A stretch of DNA of 64,000 nt from Diogma glabrata (taxonomy: Eukaryota; Arthropoda; Insecta; Diptera; Cylindrotomidae): positions 380,694,768 to 380,758,767 of the forward strand of contig OY856186.1 of the NCBI GenBank assembly GCA_963693315.1, in the 5' to 3' direction. The stretch's first letter is position 1. Every line of letters begins with the position of its first letter. Shown piece after piece: positions 11,556 to 24,190 of this stretch. The position numbers and the translations under genes are program-made. Under the pieces are notes generated by a model that was not told the origin of the DNA, ran no database searches, and saw nothing but the letters and a program-made list of their open reading frames with translations.

Positions 11556-12360
11556 TTTATATTTTTTTTACTTCAGTTAAAAAATTAATAAATTTAATGA
11601 GTCACAATATTTTATTATAAACTTATTGCATTTACGTTGAAATTAAAAAAAAAATTATCTGTATAAAAATAAATTCACAGTAATAATAAAAGTAAAGTTG
11701 TCGTCGTGTATAAAAGACGACAATTCATTATTATCTTTGTATTTGGACATAACCAGAAAAACACACCCAAAACATAATTTTATTTTTCTTATATTTTAAT
11801 AATTTAAATTCATTTGATCTCACTTAAAATATCACTAAAACTTTTATTAATATATATTGTATAACTTTATCATATTTATTTGTAAAAATAATATTATTAT
11901 TTCACTAAAATAGCACAAAACAAATTTTTATTGTTTAAAACACAAGCCACGGCGTTTGTTTCGTTCGGATTGAAAATTAACCTATCACTTGTTGCTGTTT
12001 AGCTGCACACACAAAGAAGACTGGTTTTTAAATTCATATATTTCTTCAGTTTTCTGTTAGAAGAGTAGAGGTAAAAAGTATTGCCATATTGCTGAATACC
12101 TTTTCTTTTTTTGATAAATTGCTTAAATTTAAAATGATTTGCATAAAATTCTATATACATATGCCGTAATAATTTAGTAAAATTTGTATAATAATATAGA
12201 ATTAAAATAAATTACAATTATAAAGATTTAAATATATTTTTCACCGTTTATTCTAGTACTACTCTCAAGATTTTGTACCCAATAGAAAAATGGTTATTGT
12301 TTTTTTATTGAAAAAAAAAAACAGCAGAATAAGATTCAGCAGATAGTTTGTGTATATTAG
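11556..12360 (-). promoter_or_regulatory. shg: Likely 5' UTR and promoter region of shotgun
   Basis: About 0.8 kb of AT-rich sequence upstream of the shotgun start codon, without repeats that I recognise. The 5' UTR and promoter should lie here or further upstream, but I cannot place a transcription start or a definite core promoter motif. Confidence 0.35.
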
Positions 12361-12453
12361 GTGCGTTCGATTTGACTGAAACAACTGAAAAAACAACAAC
12401 AATTGCATTGAATTTCTCAGTTACTTCAATTGCTTCAGTGAAATCGAACACGG
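12361..12453. mobile_element. Short palindromic MITE
   Basis: A 93-bp imperfect palindrome. The left end GTGCGTTCGATTTGACTGAA is matched inverted by the right end, which reads TTCAGTGAAATCGAACACG. It has no coding capacity and looks like a minimal foldback transposon upstream of shotgun. Confidence 0.6.
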
Positions 12454-12760
12454 CTATTATGTGTCGTACCAACGAAATTTATTAAATTATTTCATTCCGT
12501 AGATAATCCAAAAATCATAATAATTGGTTTTAACAATTGTTCACATGGTCAATATATTATTGTTTTGTTTAAATTATTTCGATTGTAAAATATTTTACTT
12601 CTTGTACGTAATTATCATGTTTGGCGCTACGAAATATAGTAACGGCTCTAGCAACCGTTTATATATTCCGTATATGTATAACAATGAAATAAACTATCGT
12701 TACATCTTCATCAATAGAGTTTTGAACCGAAGTTGGTCACTTCAAGTATGTCTGGGATAT
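12454..12760. other. Spacer, nothing recognised
   Basis: AT-rich sequence. A 92-codon open frame at 12524-12802 runs into the adjoining repeat and resembles no known protein. Confidence 0.35.
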
Positions 12761-13859
12761 CCCTGCTTAAAGTGTCCCACTAGAAAAGGTACAATCCTAT
12801 AAAATATTGATGCAAATTGGCTAGGAAAAAGACGATTTTAATGGGATCAACCGAGAAATTCTTTACTTCATAAAAATTTTGGGTAGGAAAGAATCATATT
12901 CAATGGAAAAATGGTATTAAGCTCATAATCCTTTAAATATCAGACTTTTCCTATTGAAATATTTTTATAGGAATGAACGTAATTGAAAAGGAAAATAAAA
13001 CTTAGACAATTTTTTCCTTACGACAAGATTCCTTAATAGGATTCTTTATAGTTGTAAAGGAAGATATTGAAACATTTTCAACGGGAAATAGATAGTTTGT
13101 AAAGGAAAATAAAACTTAGAAAATTGTTTTGTTACGACAAGATTTCCCAATAGGATTAATAGTTTTCCAGGAAGATATTGAGATAGTTTCAATAGGAAGT
13201 GTATAATTTCTACAGGAACATACGACTTCAAAATTATAATTTCACGACAGTATTTTTCAATAAGATTCTATATAGTGGGAAGACATTGAAATAGTTTCAA
13301 TAGGAAATCGATAATTCTTACAGGAAAATTCGAATGAAATTTTTCTTACGTCTGGCTAAAATTCACTAGAGTATTATCCATTTTAGAAATATATAGGTAA
13401 AATCGTTTTATGTATTTTAGCTATCGCTTCTCCGCTGAAGGACTATAATAATAGTGATTTATGTTGTATATGTTTATTTTATTTTAATTGATTATTATTC
13501 AATAGGAAATTTAAAGGTTTTAGAAATTCCCATTAAAACATAATCAATCCCATTAAGAATCGAAAAGGATTCCATATGAAATTCTAGGACTACATAGCTC
13601 CCTTTAAAATGTGTTTAGTCCTATTATTTGACGGTCGCAGAAAATTCAATTAAAATGTAGTCAATCCCATTGAAGAATTTATAATCATATAAAAATGTTT
13701 TCATTGCTATTAAAAGGATTCAATGTATTTCTATAGGACAGTTGAATAGGATTCAATCGATTGCAAAAGGAAAAAAATTGTTTAATAGGATTCTATAGGA
13801 AGTTTCTGATATAATTTTCCCATTAAACTTTGTTTTTCAATACGATAGTTTGAGCAGGG
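12761..13859. mobile_element. Non-autonomous DNA transposon (MITE) with internal tandem repeats
   Basis: Left terminus ccctgcttaaa (12761) and right terminus tttgagcaggg (ending 13859) are inverted repeats matching at 10 of 11 positions. The interior is rich in 'aatagga' and 'aaagga' words and contains an array of about 110-bp units at about 12989-13380. I saw no open reading frame and no clear target duplication. Its GAGCAG-type ends resemble those of the element at 60360-60939. Confidence 0.55.
12989..13380. repeat. Tandem repeat, about 110 bp x 3-4
   Basis: The block 'a(a/c)aggaa(a/c)ata..actt' recurs at 12989, 13102 and 13212, with a partial copy near 13320. Each is followed by an 'acga(c)a...tt(a/c)(a/c)aataggatt' block and a '(g)gaagatattgaaa.a.tttcaa' block. 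Confidence 0.6.
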
Positions 13860-13869
13860 CGTTACGGGT

Positions 13870-14705
13870 TGTATCATATAATCCATGTTAAGGTTATTAA
13901 TGATATTAATTTGATCAATGGTATTTTTCGTGACAGTGAATGTCCTTATGTGGCATTGATGTTCAGGACAGTTTCAGGTAATGTGTTCCGCAGTTTCTAC
14001 GTCTAAGTTGCATAATCTGCACCTGTTGAAAACAGTCAGTTAGACCTATTTTATTGAGATATGAGTTTGTAAAAAATGTCTAATAACGAGCCACGAATTA
14101 ACTGTCGCTTTTAAATTATCTTATTATCTGTCTAAATCCTTCTGTTCAGTTTGCTAGTGCAAAACGCTGCTACAGATTTTACATGTAGGCACAAAGAATC
14201 TACATTCCTGATAGTTGTGATTTTGAACTTACATACAGACCTCTATATTTTTGCAGGTATATTTTGAGTATTTGAGGCTACCAAACTAGAACTGCATATA
14301 TTAGAATCGGTTTTCTAAGTTTTTCGAAAAAAATTTTAAAGTAAAAATAGCATTGTTTGCACTTGCTGTTAAACGGAGAAATGAATTGAAGTTTTTCTTT
14401 GTTGTAAAACATTAACGCTTATTTTTGTGGATAGTAACACAAGGCTAAGAGCCCCTTGGCTTTATCCAACGACAATAGCGTGATGTTTCTCTCTAAAAAT
14501 AATCACCAAGCCATCGACATAGTCTTCAATATTGAAATCATTCGAAACTATTAACCAAAGCAGTAGAGAGAGTACAACCCCTTTGAATTCAAATACACTT
14601 TTTATAGCATGTGTCAGTCGGAAATAGCCTAATATGGTTTCTTGTATTCGTGTCCTGTAAATATATGCATTAAACATTATACATTTGGCTCGGCATTTCA
14701 TTTTG
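13870..14705 (-). pseudogene. Degraded R1/I-type LINE: reverse transcriptase and C-terminal zinc knuckle remnants
   Basis: Minus-strand reading, 14701 to 14462, gives a reverse transcriptase palm fragment (GVVLSLLLWLIVSND, then YVDGLVII). It corresponds to the GGVLSPLLW and YADDLVII signatures, but the catalytic YADD reads YVDG. Further along, about 14300-14260 reads PILIYAVLVW followed by a stop, the usual post-polymerase region. About 14015-13960 reads CRLCNLDVETAEHITWNC, a C-x2-C...H...C knuckle typical of R1/I-type C-termini. Several frameshifts and stops separate these blocks, so this is a dead copy. Its 3' end abuts the MITE ending at 13859. Confidence 0.75.
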
Positions 14706-16700
14706 TTTCGTCATTTCAAGCAAAACAGTTATTATTCGATCTGCGCTTAATCTCTTTTTAAGAAGCTGAAACGTATTCAATGAAAAAACTTCAAGTCACA
14801 AGATCTTAAGTTAGGTAAAAATTTAACAAAATGTATTGAGCTATCCAATTTTCAAAGTTGTCTACATTGAGGTGCTAGGGGTCGATTGAATGAACAAGGA
14901 TGGATAGAAAAAAATCCGAGAGTAAAGTTTTATCTTCATCCAAGGATTTTATTTTTCGTAGATTGTATGAACAAAGACAGATTTTTTTTATTTTTGTTTT
15001 TATTGTAGTTTATAGCAGTAATTTTATAAGTGGCCATATATTTTCTTTTACTTTTCTATTAAATAAATTTAATTATAAATTAAAAAACATTATTTCAAAA
15101 CTTAAATTGAATATATTAAAATTATATTAAAAAACTATTTATTTTACTATTAATTTATATCGAAAAACCAATTTTATAAACGCAGAAATTTAAATTAAAA
15201 AATAACAACAAATTCAAAACAAAATTGTCCTGCTATGCGCATGTCAAGAAAAAAAACAATTTGTTTTATCCTTTCAACAATAGAAAAAGAAAGAATAAAT
15301 CTGAGAATAGAAGTTTATTCTCGAATTAATTTGTTGTTCTATCCTGATTCATACAATACAAACAACGATTTATCCGAGGATTTATCTTCTATCCGCATTC
15401 ATACAATCGACCCTAGGTGTGAAAGTTATTTAAACAAGTTTAGACCAGGCCGAGCGAGGTTTCTTAAGATAGAGCATACTTTTTGAGTTACATTATAGTT
15501 TGAGTTAAATTTCCAGATTCTTAGTTTTTAACTTATAATCAAAAATGTACTTAAGACAGTCATCACTGTTATCATTTTCAAAAACAAAAATAATTATGTT
15601 TATTAGCAATTTTAATTATGCTAGTGTTATGGATAACGAGGATGGACGAAAACTTTGGATTTTATTTATGGCACCATGACAGGTGCCAATAACATCCTAT
15701 AAAATTTAACAAACGAATATTGCAATAAAATGAATAACATAACAGTTTGGACAGAAGCAGTCATATACTTAGACCTATTAATCCGTTGTTATACCTCACC
15801 CAACACCAAATTATCATATAAACTTGAACCACTACTTCTAGATATTCACCATAAGTTGGCTCTGTGAACTTGACTAGGTTTCGAATAGCAGAGTGCGTTA
15901 ACACACTCGGTAATACATCATCTAACAGAAAATTAACATAAAATGATTTTTATGAACATAAAAGTTACAATAAGCTCCGCCCATATAAAACATGGTCTGT
16001 CTCGTTCAAATCAGAATGATTGGCAAATCTATGTGTTCAAACCGATGTGAAAAACACCTTTACCTGTTTCAAACATTTTTAATAGACTCAGAATCATCAG
16101 AACTTTAATTGTTTTATTCCCAACCAATAGCCTTCGTTTTCGCATTGGTATTGAATTTTACATTTACTTTATTGTCCTTATATAGTGCTCAAAAAATCGC
16201 CTTGTTGCAAGACGACATTGGCCTCACAACAAATTGTGTTCTGAGCTGTTGATGAGCTGCCCTGGTAGCCTTCTGTGAATGAAGCCATCCGAGACAATTG
16301 TTTTCGCCAAATCATTCTATATTTAACTGCTGTTCGGATTATGAAGTGTATCTTATTTTATACTACCTTTCCGATTTACAACAAAACTAATTGAATTATA
16401 ATCAGCTTCTTGACGAATACATTTTAATCTCGTTTGAAACATATCATTTCTCGTTTATATTAATATATAAATAAACGGAGGTGAAGTTTTGTTGTGTAGG
16501 ATATGGAAGGGGTTTTTATGGTGAAGTATATCTTTCTTTAAGGTAGTGATGCTGTTAGCTGATCTTAAATATAAAGGAACCAGAATGGGACTCCTGAAAT
16601 AGAAGTTCCTAATATGTATTTTCTTCAAACTCATCAGTAGGTAACAGCTCGCCTTAAACAATTTATTATTCAGCATTTTTAATCTAGTCCAATATTGTTT
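14706..16700. other. Intergenic, no supported feature
   Basis: About 2 kb of AT-rich sequence. Open frames at 14900-15130, 15235-15486 and 16455-16676 are short and low in complexity, and I recognise none. A short internal repeat around 15340-15410 (attcatacaat) is the only structure noticed. Confidence 0.4.
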
Positions 16701-17071
16701 CTATTTAAAATTTCGTGAGTATATAGAAATTGAGAATATATTTAATTTCAGTAGAGAGTAAGTTCTTTATGAGGTGACAGAATTATAAATTTCGTTTTTT
16801 GTGGTATTAAAATTAATTTAATTTAAATACTAAAGTAGAATAAATTTAATATAAAAGTAAAGTGTGGGTTAATCAAGTAGATAATTTTATGAGTAATTTG
16901 ATGGTTAAATTTATTAGTTTATTATCAATAAAAAAATGATTCATCAAAAGAGTATTTATCTATAAAAACTATTACAAATTACACGTCTTATTTTAATCTA
17001 CTACATTAACTTTCAATTGTATATGTATTTGCGAATTATTATTTTATATTTCAATAATTATTGCAGAAATC
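16701..17071 (+). promoter_or_regulatory. cpa: Upstream region of cpa, probable 5' UTR intron end
   Basis: A pyrimidine-poor but recognisable 3' splice site, 'attattgcag', ends at 17066, five bases before the cpa start codon. This suggests a spliced 5' UTR with a first non-coding exon further upstream, which I could not place. Confidence 0.35.
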
Positions 17072-20000
17072 ATGGATGAAGTGATTAGTGATCAAGATAA
17101 AGTTCGTATTGTATCAGATTTTATTCTTCATGCGCCACCAGGAGAATTTAATGAAGTATTTAATGATGTACGAGAATTATTAAAAAACGATGCACTATTA
17201 AAAGAAGGTGCGAGCGCTGCATTTGCACAATATAATAAAGACCAATTAACCCCTGTCAGAATTGAAAATTCTGATAGTAAAGTTTTGATAACAGAATATA
17301 ACGATTTAGGTAAGTAATTTATAAATGAAAATCTATGATGTATTTCAAAAATAAAATTATAAATTTTATCTCTTTCAAAGTAATCTGTCAAAAGACAAAA
17401 TTAAAAATAAACGTCATCGTTTCTTACATCTGCATAAAATTTGTAAATTTCCAAAAATAAATATAAGCTCCAAATTTTTTTGTTACACTGATGTTGAACT
17501 TTTTATTTATTTGGTTGTGTAAAATTAATATGAACATTTTATAAATTTTAGGAGGGGGAAGATTTTATGATCCCAGATCAAAGCAGTCTTTTCGATATGA
17601 TCACTTACGGAAGGAAGCATCCGATTACCAGAATAAAGAGGCTGATTTAACTGCTGAAACATGGCGTTCTGCCTTGGATATCGAAGCTATGACATATACA
17701 GCCAATCACTACAGTCATGGGGTGGGTAAATAATATATATTCTTGTTTTCAGATATTTAGGAAGTTAAAAATTTAAAGAATTTTAACAGACTGAAATTTA
17801 TTCTGAGCATGATTTAAAATGAAGTCCAAACAATAATTTTTAAATTTTAACAAAAATGTGTTTCCTTATCTTATCTATTAAAAATTAAATATTTTTTGTT
17901 TATTATCGTTTATCAAAATGTCCATATATAACTTTTATGCTTTAACTAAATAATTTTACAATTGTTTTCTAATTTCTTTATCATATTGTCAAGAATGCTT
18001 AAAACAAGTTAGTATTGCAATGTGTTTGGGTGCAGCACAGTAGTACGTAGGATTACATATAAATTCGATTTTAATTTTTGTTTGTCAAATCGAATTTCAC
18101 TCCGTTATCATTTTTTTAGTTTTCTTTAACACAGTTAAGTAGTTATGCCGTATGCGATATGGTCGCATGAAACAATTGTCAAAAATTTTTCGTTCCATCT
18201 TTGTTTGCTAAAGTAGCTGTTCACGTTTTGACTTTTGAGACCAGCCGGATCGTAAGATATTGTTAGTCGGTAGTTTCTTTTGACTGCACACATATTCCAA
18301 TGCTAAATTAAAAAGTATAGGTGAGATAGCATCACCTTGTCTTAACCCGGAGACTTTAAAAAACTTTGATATTTCGTTCTCTACTCGTACACAGCATTGA
18401 GAATTCTGTACTGTCATTTTGCATAGTGATACCAGTTTAACAGGAATTCCCATTGAAACCAGAGCATACCATAGAGTATCTCGCTCGAGAGATTCGTTGG
18501 CCTGCCTGAAATCAACGAAGAGTTGGTACACAGATATGTTGAACTCTCGACACTTTTCCAAAATCATCCTTATCGAAAAAAGTGCATCGGTGGTAACTCG
18601 GACTTGACGGAAGCCACACTGATATTCTCCAAACAGTTGTTCAACAAAAGGATTCATTTTGGCTAGCAAAATGTATGAAAAAATCTTATATGCTGTGCAG
18701 AGTAGAGCGATTCCCCTGTAGTTTGCACATTTAAGCGATCACCTTTTTAATGGATAGGTAACAACATAGCCTGGTTGCCTGGAAAACGTTGCATTGCCAC
18801 TATACAGTGAGGTGTTATGGGAAAAACGCAAGACTTCGTCTTCATAGAATTAAATGTCACAAGATTTCGTTTACCCCAGTCTAGGATTAATTTAAGATCT
18901 AAAGAATAGGAATTTTTTAGGAGTTTTTTAAAAGAATAGGAATGGAAGATAGTACTGTCGTCGGCAAAGCTATATATTGGGTTTGTGGTGATAGATAACA
19001 AATCGTTCATAAAGATCAGAAAAAGGGTTGGTGATAGAACTGAACCCTATGGAACGCTGGCTTGAATTGGGAATATAGTCGACATAGCACCATCTAGCAC
19101 TACTCTGATCGATCTGTGGGATAAAAAATCTTCTAACCAACAGATGAAGGTCTTACAGACTCCAAATGAAATTAATTTGTTTTTAATAGTCCGATGCCAA
19201 ACTCTGTCAAACGTCTTGGATATGTCAAGGGAAATGATATGACTCACCAAAATCATGAATTGTTTTACTCCATTTCTCCGTGAGGACTGATATGATGTCA
19301 CCAGTAAACCGTGTTTTACGGAATCCATATTGGCGGTCGTGGAGAAGATTGTTGTTTTTGAGATATGCCATTAGTTTATAATTGATAATTTTTTCCATAA
19401 CTTTAGCTAGTATCGAGATTAGTGCAATGGGACAATAGTTTAATGGGTCAGAATTATTGCCCTTTTTTGGGACTGGTTGAACATTAGTTAGTTTCCACAT
19501 TGATGGATAAAGACCCGAGGTTAGGGATAAATGAAAGAGACTTAGTAGTGGATAAACCAGGGTATCAACGCATCGTTTTAGTACAATAGGTGGTATACCG
19601 TCCGGACCAGCAGATTTGTTTAGATCTAGATCAAGCAGTGTTGGCCGCAAAATTCTTGGACGAAAGTAAATTTTGTTCATTGATGATTGGATAGGTGGAA
19701 TTATGGGCGGATATATACCGGAATCATCAACGACAGCGTTAGCAGCAAAATTTGCCGCAAGTAGATCTGCCTTCGCTTTGGTTTCGGTTACAGGGTTGCC
19801 TTGGTTATCCATTAATGGTAGTATAGAAGATCTGATAAAGTTATTGCCAACCTCTCGGATAAAGTTCCAGTATGACCGGCTGCCTATTGTGGCGCGTAAA
19901 ATTTTACGCTTAGCATTGGATTTAAAAAAAATTTAGCTTTTTTAAATATACTATGACAGTTATTTCTAGCCCTGATATAAAGAGATCTACTGCTGGGAGA

Positions 20001-22102
20001 TTTATTGCTCTGGTATTTGTCAAACGCCAACATTTTGTTAATTCTAGCTGTATAACATTCGTCAGAAAAACAGGATTTAGACACCTTTTTACTTTTCACA
20101 ATGCTGGTTGGGATAAAAATATTCATTCTCAGTAGAATAATAAATGTGATGTGATTTTTATTTTGCAGAAATAGACGCCAGTCGATCTCGTTTTAGAATT
20201 TATTTTCTGTCAATTACATCTATTGTAGAGTGCTAAACCTTTCGAAGAGGAGACAATTTTGGACTTGACGGTTGAGGACTTATTTCGAAATACGCCGAAA
20301 CTACACAATAATCTGATCTGCCAAGAGGAGCATCAACAAAGCAGGTATACTTGGTAGAATGAGTTGTCATGAAAATATCAAGTAGATTAGAAGAATGGCT
20401 GGCAGTATTTGGAATATGGGATGGCCTATCTACTTGTTGAGAAAGCAGTTTGGAATCAGCAAGAAATTTCGCATATTGCCCTTCTAAAGACGTTTTGTTT
20501 GAGAAATGTAGCCAATCTGTGTGGTGGACGTTAAAATCCCTGCTAATATAATTTCTGCATTAGGCGCGGTGATGCAAACATCATCGATTGTGTCTGTAAT
20601 AGAATTAAATGGTTCCAAGGTTTGATTATAGTGGTAATTAGGACTGCGGTATAAATAACACAAAAAGATGTCATGTTTTTTTACGACGAATTTGAGCCAG
20701 ATAAAGCAGAATTCAGAAATAATGATCGCTCTAATGCAATATAGGGATTTCTAAACGTCCTTTAAACTGGCTTAAAAACTTTCCTTACAGTGTTAAAAAT
20801 ATTAAGAAATACATTTTTTAAAGTTGGCGCAGATGTCGTAGATTTAGCATTTTTTGATTTTTTCCCACAATACGAAAAAAGTTCCAGCCTTACTCTAACA
20901 CATACTAAAGTTTACAGATATGATTTTTTAAGAAAAAAATTCAATTTTAGCTGAAATCTGAACGGACGGGGAACGGCCATGAATTTCATACAATTATAAT
21001 TAGAGAGCGGCACAGTCGATAGCAATGGTTTTATGGTACAAAAATCGAGTTTTGGGCCGTCCAGAATACGAATTTTAGCTGCATGCTGTTTTTTATTTAT
21101 TATGTTTGTAAATTGTGCTTATGTTGAAATTTAAACAAATATATTTCAATACTATTTTAACGTTCCATGAAAATTTTTGTTGCTCCATATAGACTAAATT
21201 TTTAATCAAGAACCCTTCCCCTGGTCAATGGTGTACCGCTTTACCAATGTTAAAATCTGGACACCTTAGTTTAAAGCCTAGTCTGCAGGAGTTGTAGTTA
21301 TACACCACATCATACACTGCTAAGCCCGACCTCCAAGCTTCTCTGAAAGGTATAAGAATACTCAAATCTTTTTCAATGCATAGTTTAGGCGGGATGTAGT
21401 CAGTGTTCCTTTGAAATCTTACTCGAACAAAATTCTGTAGTGAGCCGAAGAGTTGTATTGGATGCAATCTGTTGAACTAGCACCTATTCAGTAATAAGTT
21501 TTTTAATGAAAAGAAATGAAGAAAAATTTAACTTTTCTCCGCTTCACAGTTACAAAATTTAGCTGCTGATAATTGGATTGATCGATTTTGAATAAAAAAA
21601 TTAGTTTGGCCTCAAAATAATTCAATTTAATTTTTTAATATTTAAGGTGTGTTCGGTATTTGGGCGATCTCAAGGACAACAAATAACATTAACAATTTGC
21701 ATTGAAGATCATCAATTCCAACCAAAAAACTATTGGAATGGAAGATGGCGGTCTCAATGGAATATAACTTTTCAACCAGGCAATGGTTCCGTATCATCTG
21801 AATTAAAAGGTTTACTCAAAGTTCAAGTTCATTACTATGAAGACGGCAATGTACAATTAGTTTCATCTAAAGAATGCCGAGAATCGGTAATTGTATCAAA
21901 TGAAGCTGCAACGGCTAAAGAAATAATAAGAGTTATCGAAGAATCAGAAAATGATTATCAAATGGCTGTATCTGAAAACTATCAAACTATGTCTGATACA
22001 ACGTTTAAAGCATTACGAAGACAATTACCCGTTACTAAAACAAAAATTGATTGGGGTAAAATTGTATCATATAGTATTGGTAAGGAACTTAAAACACAAT
22101 AG
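17072..22102 (+). CDS. cpa: F-actin-capping protein subunit alpha
   Basis: A three-exon gene: 17072-17309, 17552-17721 and 21647-22102. Together these give 287 codons plus stop, the usual length of the family (about 286). The protein forms a heterodimer with the beta subunit and caps barbed ends of actin filaments. Exon 1 begins [20 protein letters not shown]. Exon 2 contains [20 protein letters not shown]. Exon 3 contains the family signatures [18 protein letters not shown] and [15 protein letters not shown], then the C-terminal amphipathic actin-binding tail region. Splice sites: donor GTAAGT at 17310 and acceptor ttttag ending 17551 (phase 1); donor GTGGGT at 17722 and acceptor ttaag ending 21646 (phase 0). 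The GTGGGT donor is weak, but it is the only one that keeps the frame. A polyadenylation signal AATAAA lies near 22162. Intron 2 (3.9 kb) holds two antisense LINE remnants. Confidence 0.95.
18190..18735 (-). pseudogene. LINE reverse transcriptase fragment in cpa intron 2
   Basis: Minus-strand frames read NYRGI(A)LLCTAYKI, then [27 protein letters not shown] and [19 protein letters not shown]. These are reverse transcriptase motifs of the fingers and palm: the 'YQCGFRxxRSTxD' region, the first catalytic Asp block (VDFRQA) and the 'RQGDxxSPxLF' block. The fragment ends before the YADD box. It lies antisense to cpa and appears unrelated to the neighbouring element at 18740-20740. The sub-clade is not certain. 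Confidence 0.75.
18740..20740 (-). pseudogene. Degraded Jockey/CR1-superfamily LINE, endonuclease plus reverse transcriptase, in cpa intron 2
   Basis: Minus-strand pieces in order: an endonuclease fragment about 20610-20250 (NAEIILAG, and [12 protein letters not shown] text recoverable across frames); the linker at 20126-19884; reverse transcriptase at 19812-19225 with [28 protein letters not shown] and YGFR; 19328-19047 with [12 protein letters not shown] and QASVP; and 19010-18747 with [10 protein letters not shown], in which the FADD catalytic box is intact, then [11 protein letters not shown]. At least three frameshifts or stops break the ORF. It lies antisense to cpa and is inert as an element. 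Confidence 0.85.
20741..21646. other. cpa: Remainder of cpa intron 2
   Basis: No recognised coding region. An 80-codon minus-strand open frame at 21225-21467 matches nothing I know. The sequence ends in the T-rich tract and acceptor of exon 3. Confidence 0.4.
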
Positions 22103-23410
22103 AAAAACAAATCTTTTATTTTTGTTTTATTATTTAAATCTGAGGGATAGAACACAGTTTAAATAAAACTTCAAATTAATAATATAATGTAAATTTATAT
22201 AGTTGAACAACAAAACAAATAATTCCTTATTAATATTTAATTTTCTTTGCATTTGTTTTGAAAATTGCAATAGTCCATTTTCATATAATCATGACATTCT
22301 CAACGATTCTGGTTACCGACAAAAAAATATATGTACAAGTCGATAAATTATTTTCATTTGAATATTATAACAGTATTTTGTGTTCGTTTAGTTTTATACG
22401 TTAATAATTTTCTGTTAATTGCTTAAAAATATGCTAATTTTAATATTCCATAGCCCAATTCTGTCATCAATTTTTTTTTGTTAAAGAAATTATGCATAAT
22501 ATTCTTAAAAATAAATTTATTAACAAGTTTAAAATAAATAAATATTAATTGTATAAAAAGAAAAATATATTAGATAAAAATGATAGAAAAATCTATCACC
22601 AAATCTTAATGTCTGCGTTTCAGATTAGATGGTGATATTTATCGGAATTTTATGTTTAAATTATGTTATAAATATTTTAAGATGTATGCTGTCATTTTAT
22701 AAATTATTGAATTGAATAAGATCACATCTCATTTCTTTTTAAAATTCGTCACGAACGTTTCAAGCTTTATGTGTTCGCGGTTTGTTTTCAGTGATATATA
22801 TTCAAAGTTTAATGAGATAATTTGATTTTGGAAGCAAAGTTTTAAAGGGAATCTTTGACCTATTTATCATGTGTATCACGAGTAAAGATGTTTTTGTCGC
22901 ACATAAAACAAACGTCCCATTCATTTAATATACTCGTTACATAACTATAGAATTAATTAAATTCATAAATCAAAGTGTAAAAATAAAAAAAAAATATAAA
23001 CGGTGCTTTTATTAAAACAAGAATTAACAGTGTAATTTTTTAAATAACATTAAACGCCCTCATCTTTTCAAATAAAAATGTTTGTAATATTTCTTGTTTC
23101 GATTAAAAAAAATTAATAATAACTAGATAAATGTTTATTAGTTTTATGTATATAAAATTCATTTAATATTTTTCTCGATATGCGATTACTTAAATAAAAC
23201 AAGAAATGAACAGTATTTACTTTATTTATTTACTGATTTGCAATTCCATCATCTAAATTCTAAACTTTCGTTTTTCATATTTTATTTTTATTTCATTTTA
23301 TACATAATTTCTATTATAATTATTGTAGTTATTTTTATTCAATATAATTTTTTATGTATAATTATGATTATAAAATATATAATTCTAAAAAATTAAAGTT
23401 ATTTATTTGT
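22103..23410. other. Convergent intergenic region between cpa and COA1
   Basis: About 1.3 kb of very AT-rich DNA holding the 3' UTR and polyadenylation signals of the two converging genes. No repeat or further gene is recognised. Confidence 0.45.
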
Positions 23411-23931
23411 TTAATTATAAGAATTATAGGTACTCTGTTCAGGATTTTCTTTTTTAATTGCTAATCTTTTATCAGGTATCGATTTCATTTCGAGTTCAAC
23501 TCGACTGACAGTCCATCCTATTTCATTTGTACGGTTGGCCCAAAAAAACATTGTACCACGATCTTTGGGTCCACGTACTTTTACTTGAAATCGAGCAATT
23601 GTACCATCACAGAAATTTTTTTCTTCATCACCTAAATCAAAGCCGATTTCTTTGATTGGTTCTCCTAGCAATGAGACGGCACCTATGGTAAATAAAATAA
23701 CTGATTTAGATTGTGTCATTATAAAGGATTTAAATTGCTGTTAGTTTAAAGCCCAAATTAGCTAACAAACTAATGCTTACCTGGATGCCGTCGCAAAATT
23801 TTAAACGCTTCTTTAAAATAATCGGAATTACTAATACGATCCTGTATTTTATACCGCATATACATAACAGACGAAATACAACCAAAAGCACCGTAAACTG
23901 CATATTTCGCCAGTTGATTATTTGTTACCAT
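23411..23931 (-). CDS. COA1-like mitochondrial cytochrome c oxidase assembly factor
   Basis: A two-exon gene: exon 1 is 23931-23781 and exon 2 is 23682-23411, with a 98-bp intron (donor GTAAGC, acceptor ACCATAG). It gives 140 codons, close to the family's usual size of about 140. Residues 1-27 contain a short hydrophobic segment (YAVYGAFGCISSVMYM) suited to inner-membrane insertion. Then comes DYFKEAFKILRRHPGAVSLL and GEPI, the conserved 'A...L..hp.a...LG.PI' stretch of COA1/Tim21-fold proteins. A beta-rich core follows (IARFQVKVRGPKDRGTMFF, then VELEMKS). By family, it would act early in COX1/complex IV maturation in the mitochondrial inner membrane. It is divergent from mRpL54 (start codons 259 bp apart). 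I am sure of the gene structure and fairly sure of the family. Confidence 0.8.
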
Positions 23932-24190
23932 GTTAAATATTTCAACACACGATTTCGTATATGCAGGAAATATGTAACTAATAAAAACTATAACAAATTT
24001 ATTATTTTATTTTGAAATTGATAGATTTGCAATTTTATTTTTGACAGATAAATATATAACCGCTGTATTAAAATTAAGAATCTGTCAAATATTTAGAAGT
24101 CAACATAAAATATACATGCTGATAAAATCGGTGTTTTTAATTGAAATAAAGTTCTTAAACTATATCAATTAAAATTATATAAAATAAAAA
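23932..24190. promoter_or_regulatory. Putative bidirectional promoter, COA1 / mRpL54
   Basis: Only 259 bp separate the two divergent start codons of genes for mitochondrial proteins. The spacer is AT-rich, with no obvious TATA box or repeat. Co-regulation is an inference from the arrangement alone. Confidence 0.4.

Noticed and set aside
21225..21467. An 80-codon minus-strand gene in cpa intron 2
   Set aside because: No homology I recognise and no supporting signals; it might be an unrecognised transposon remnant.
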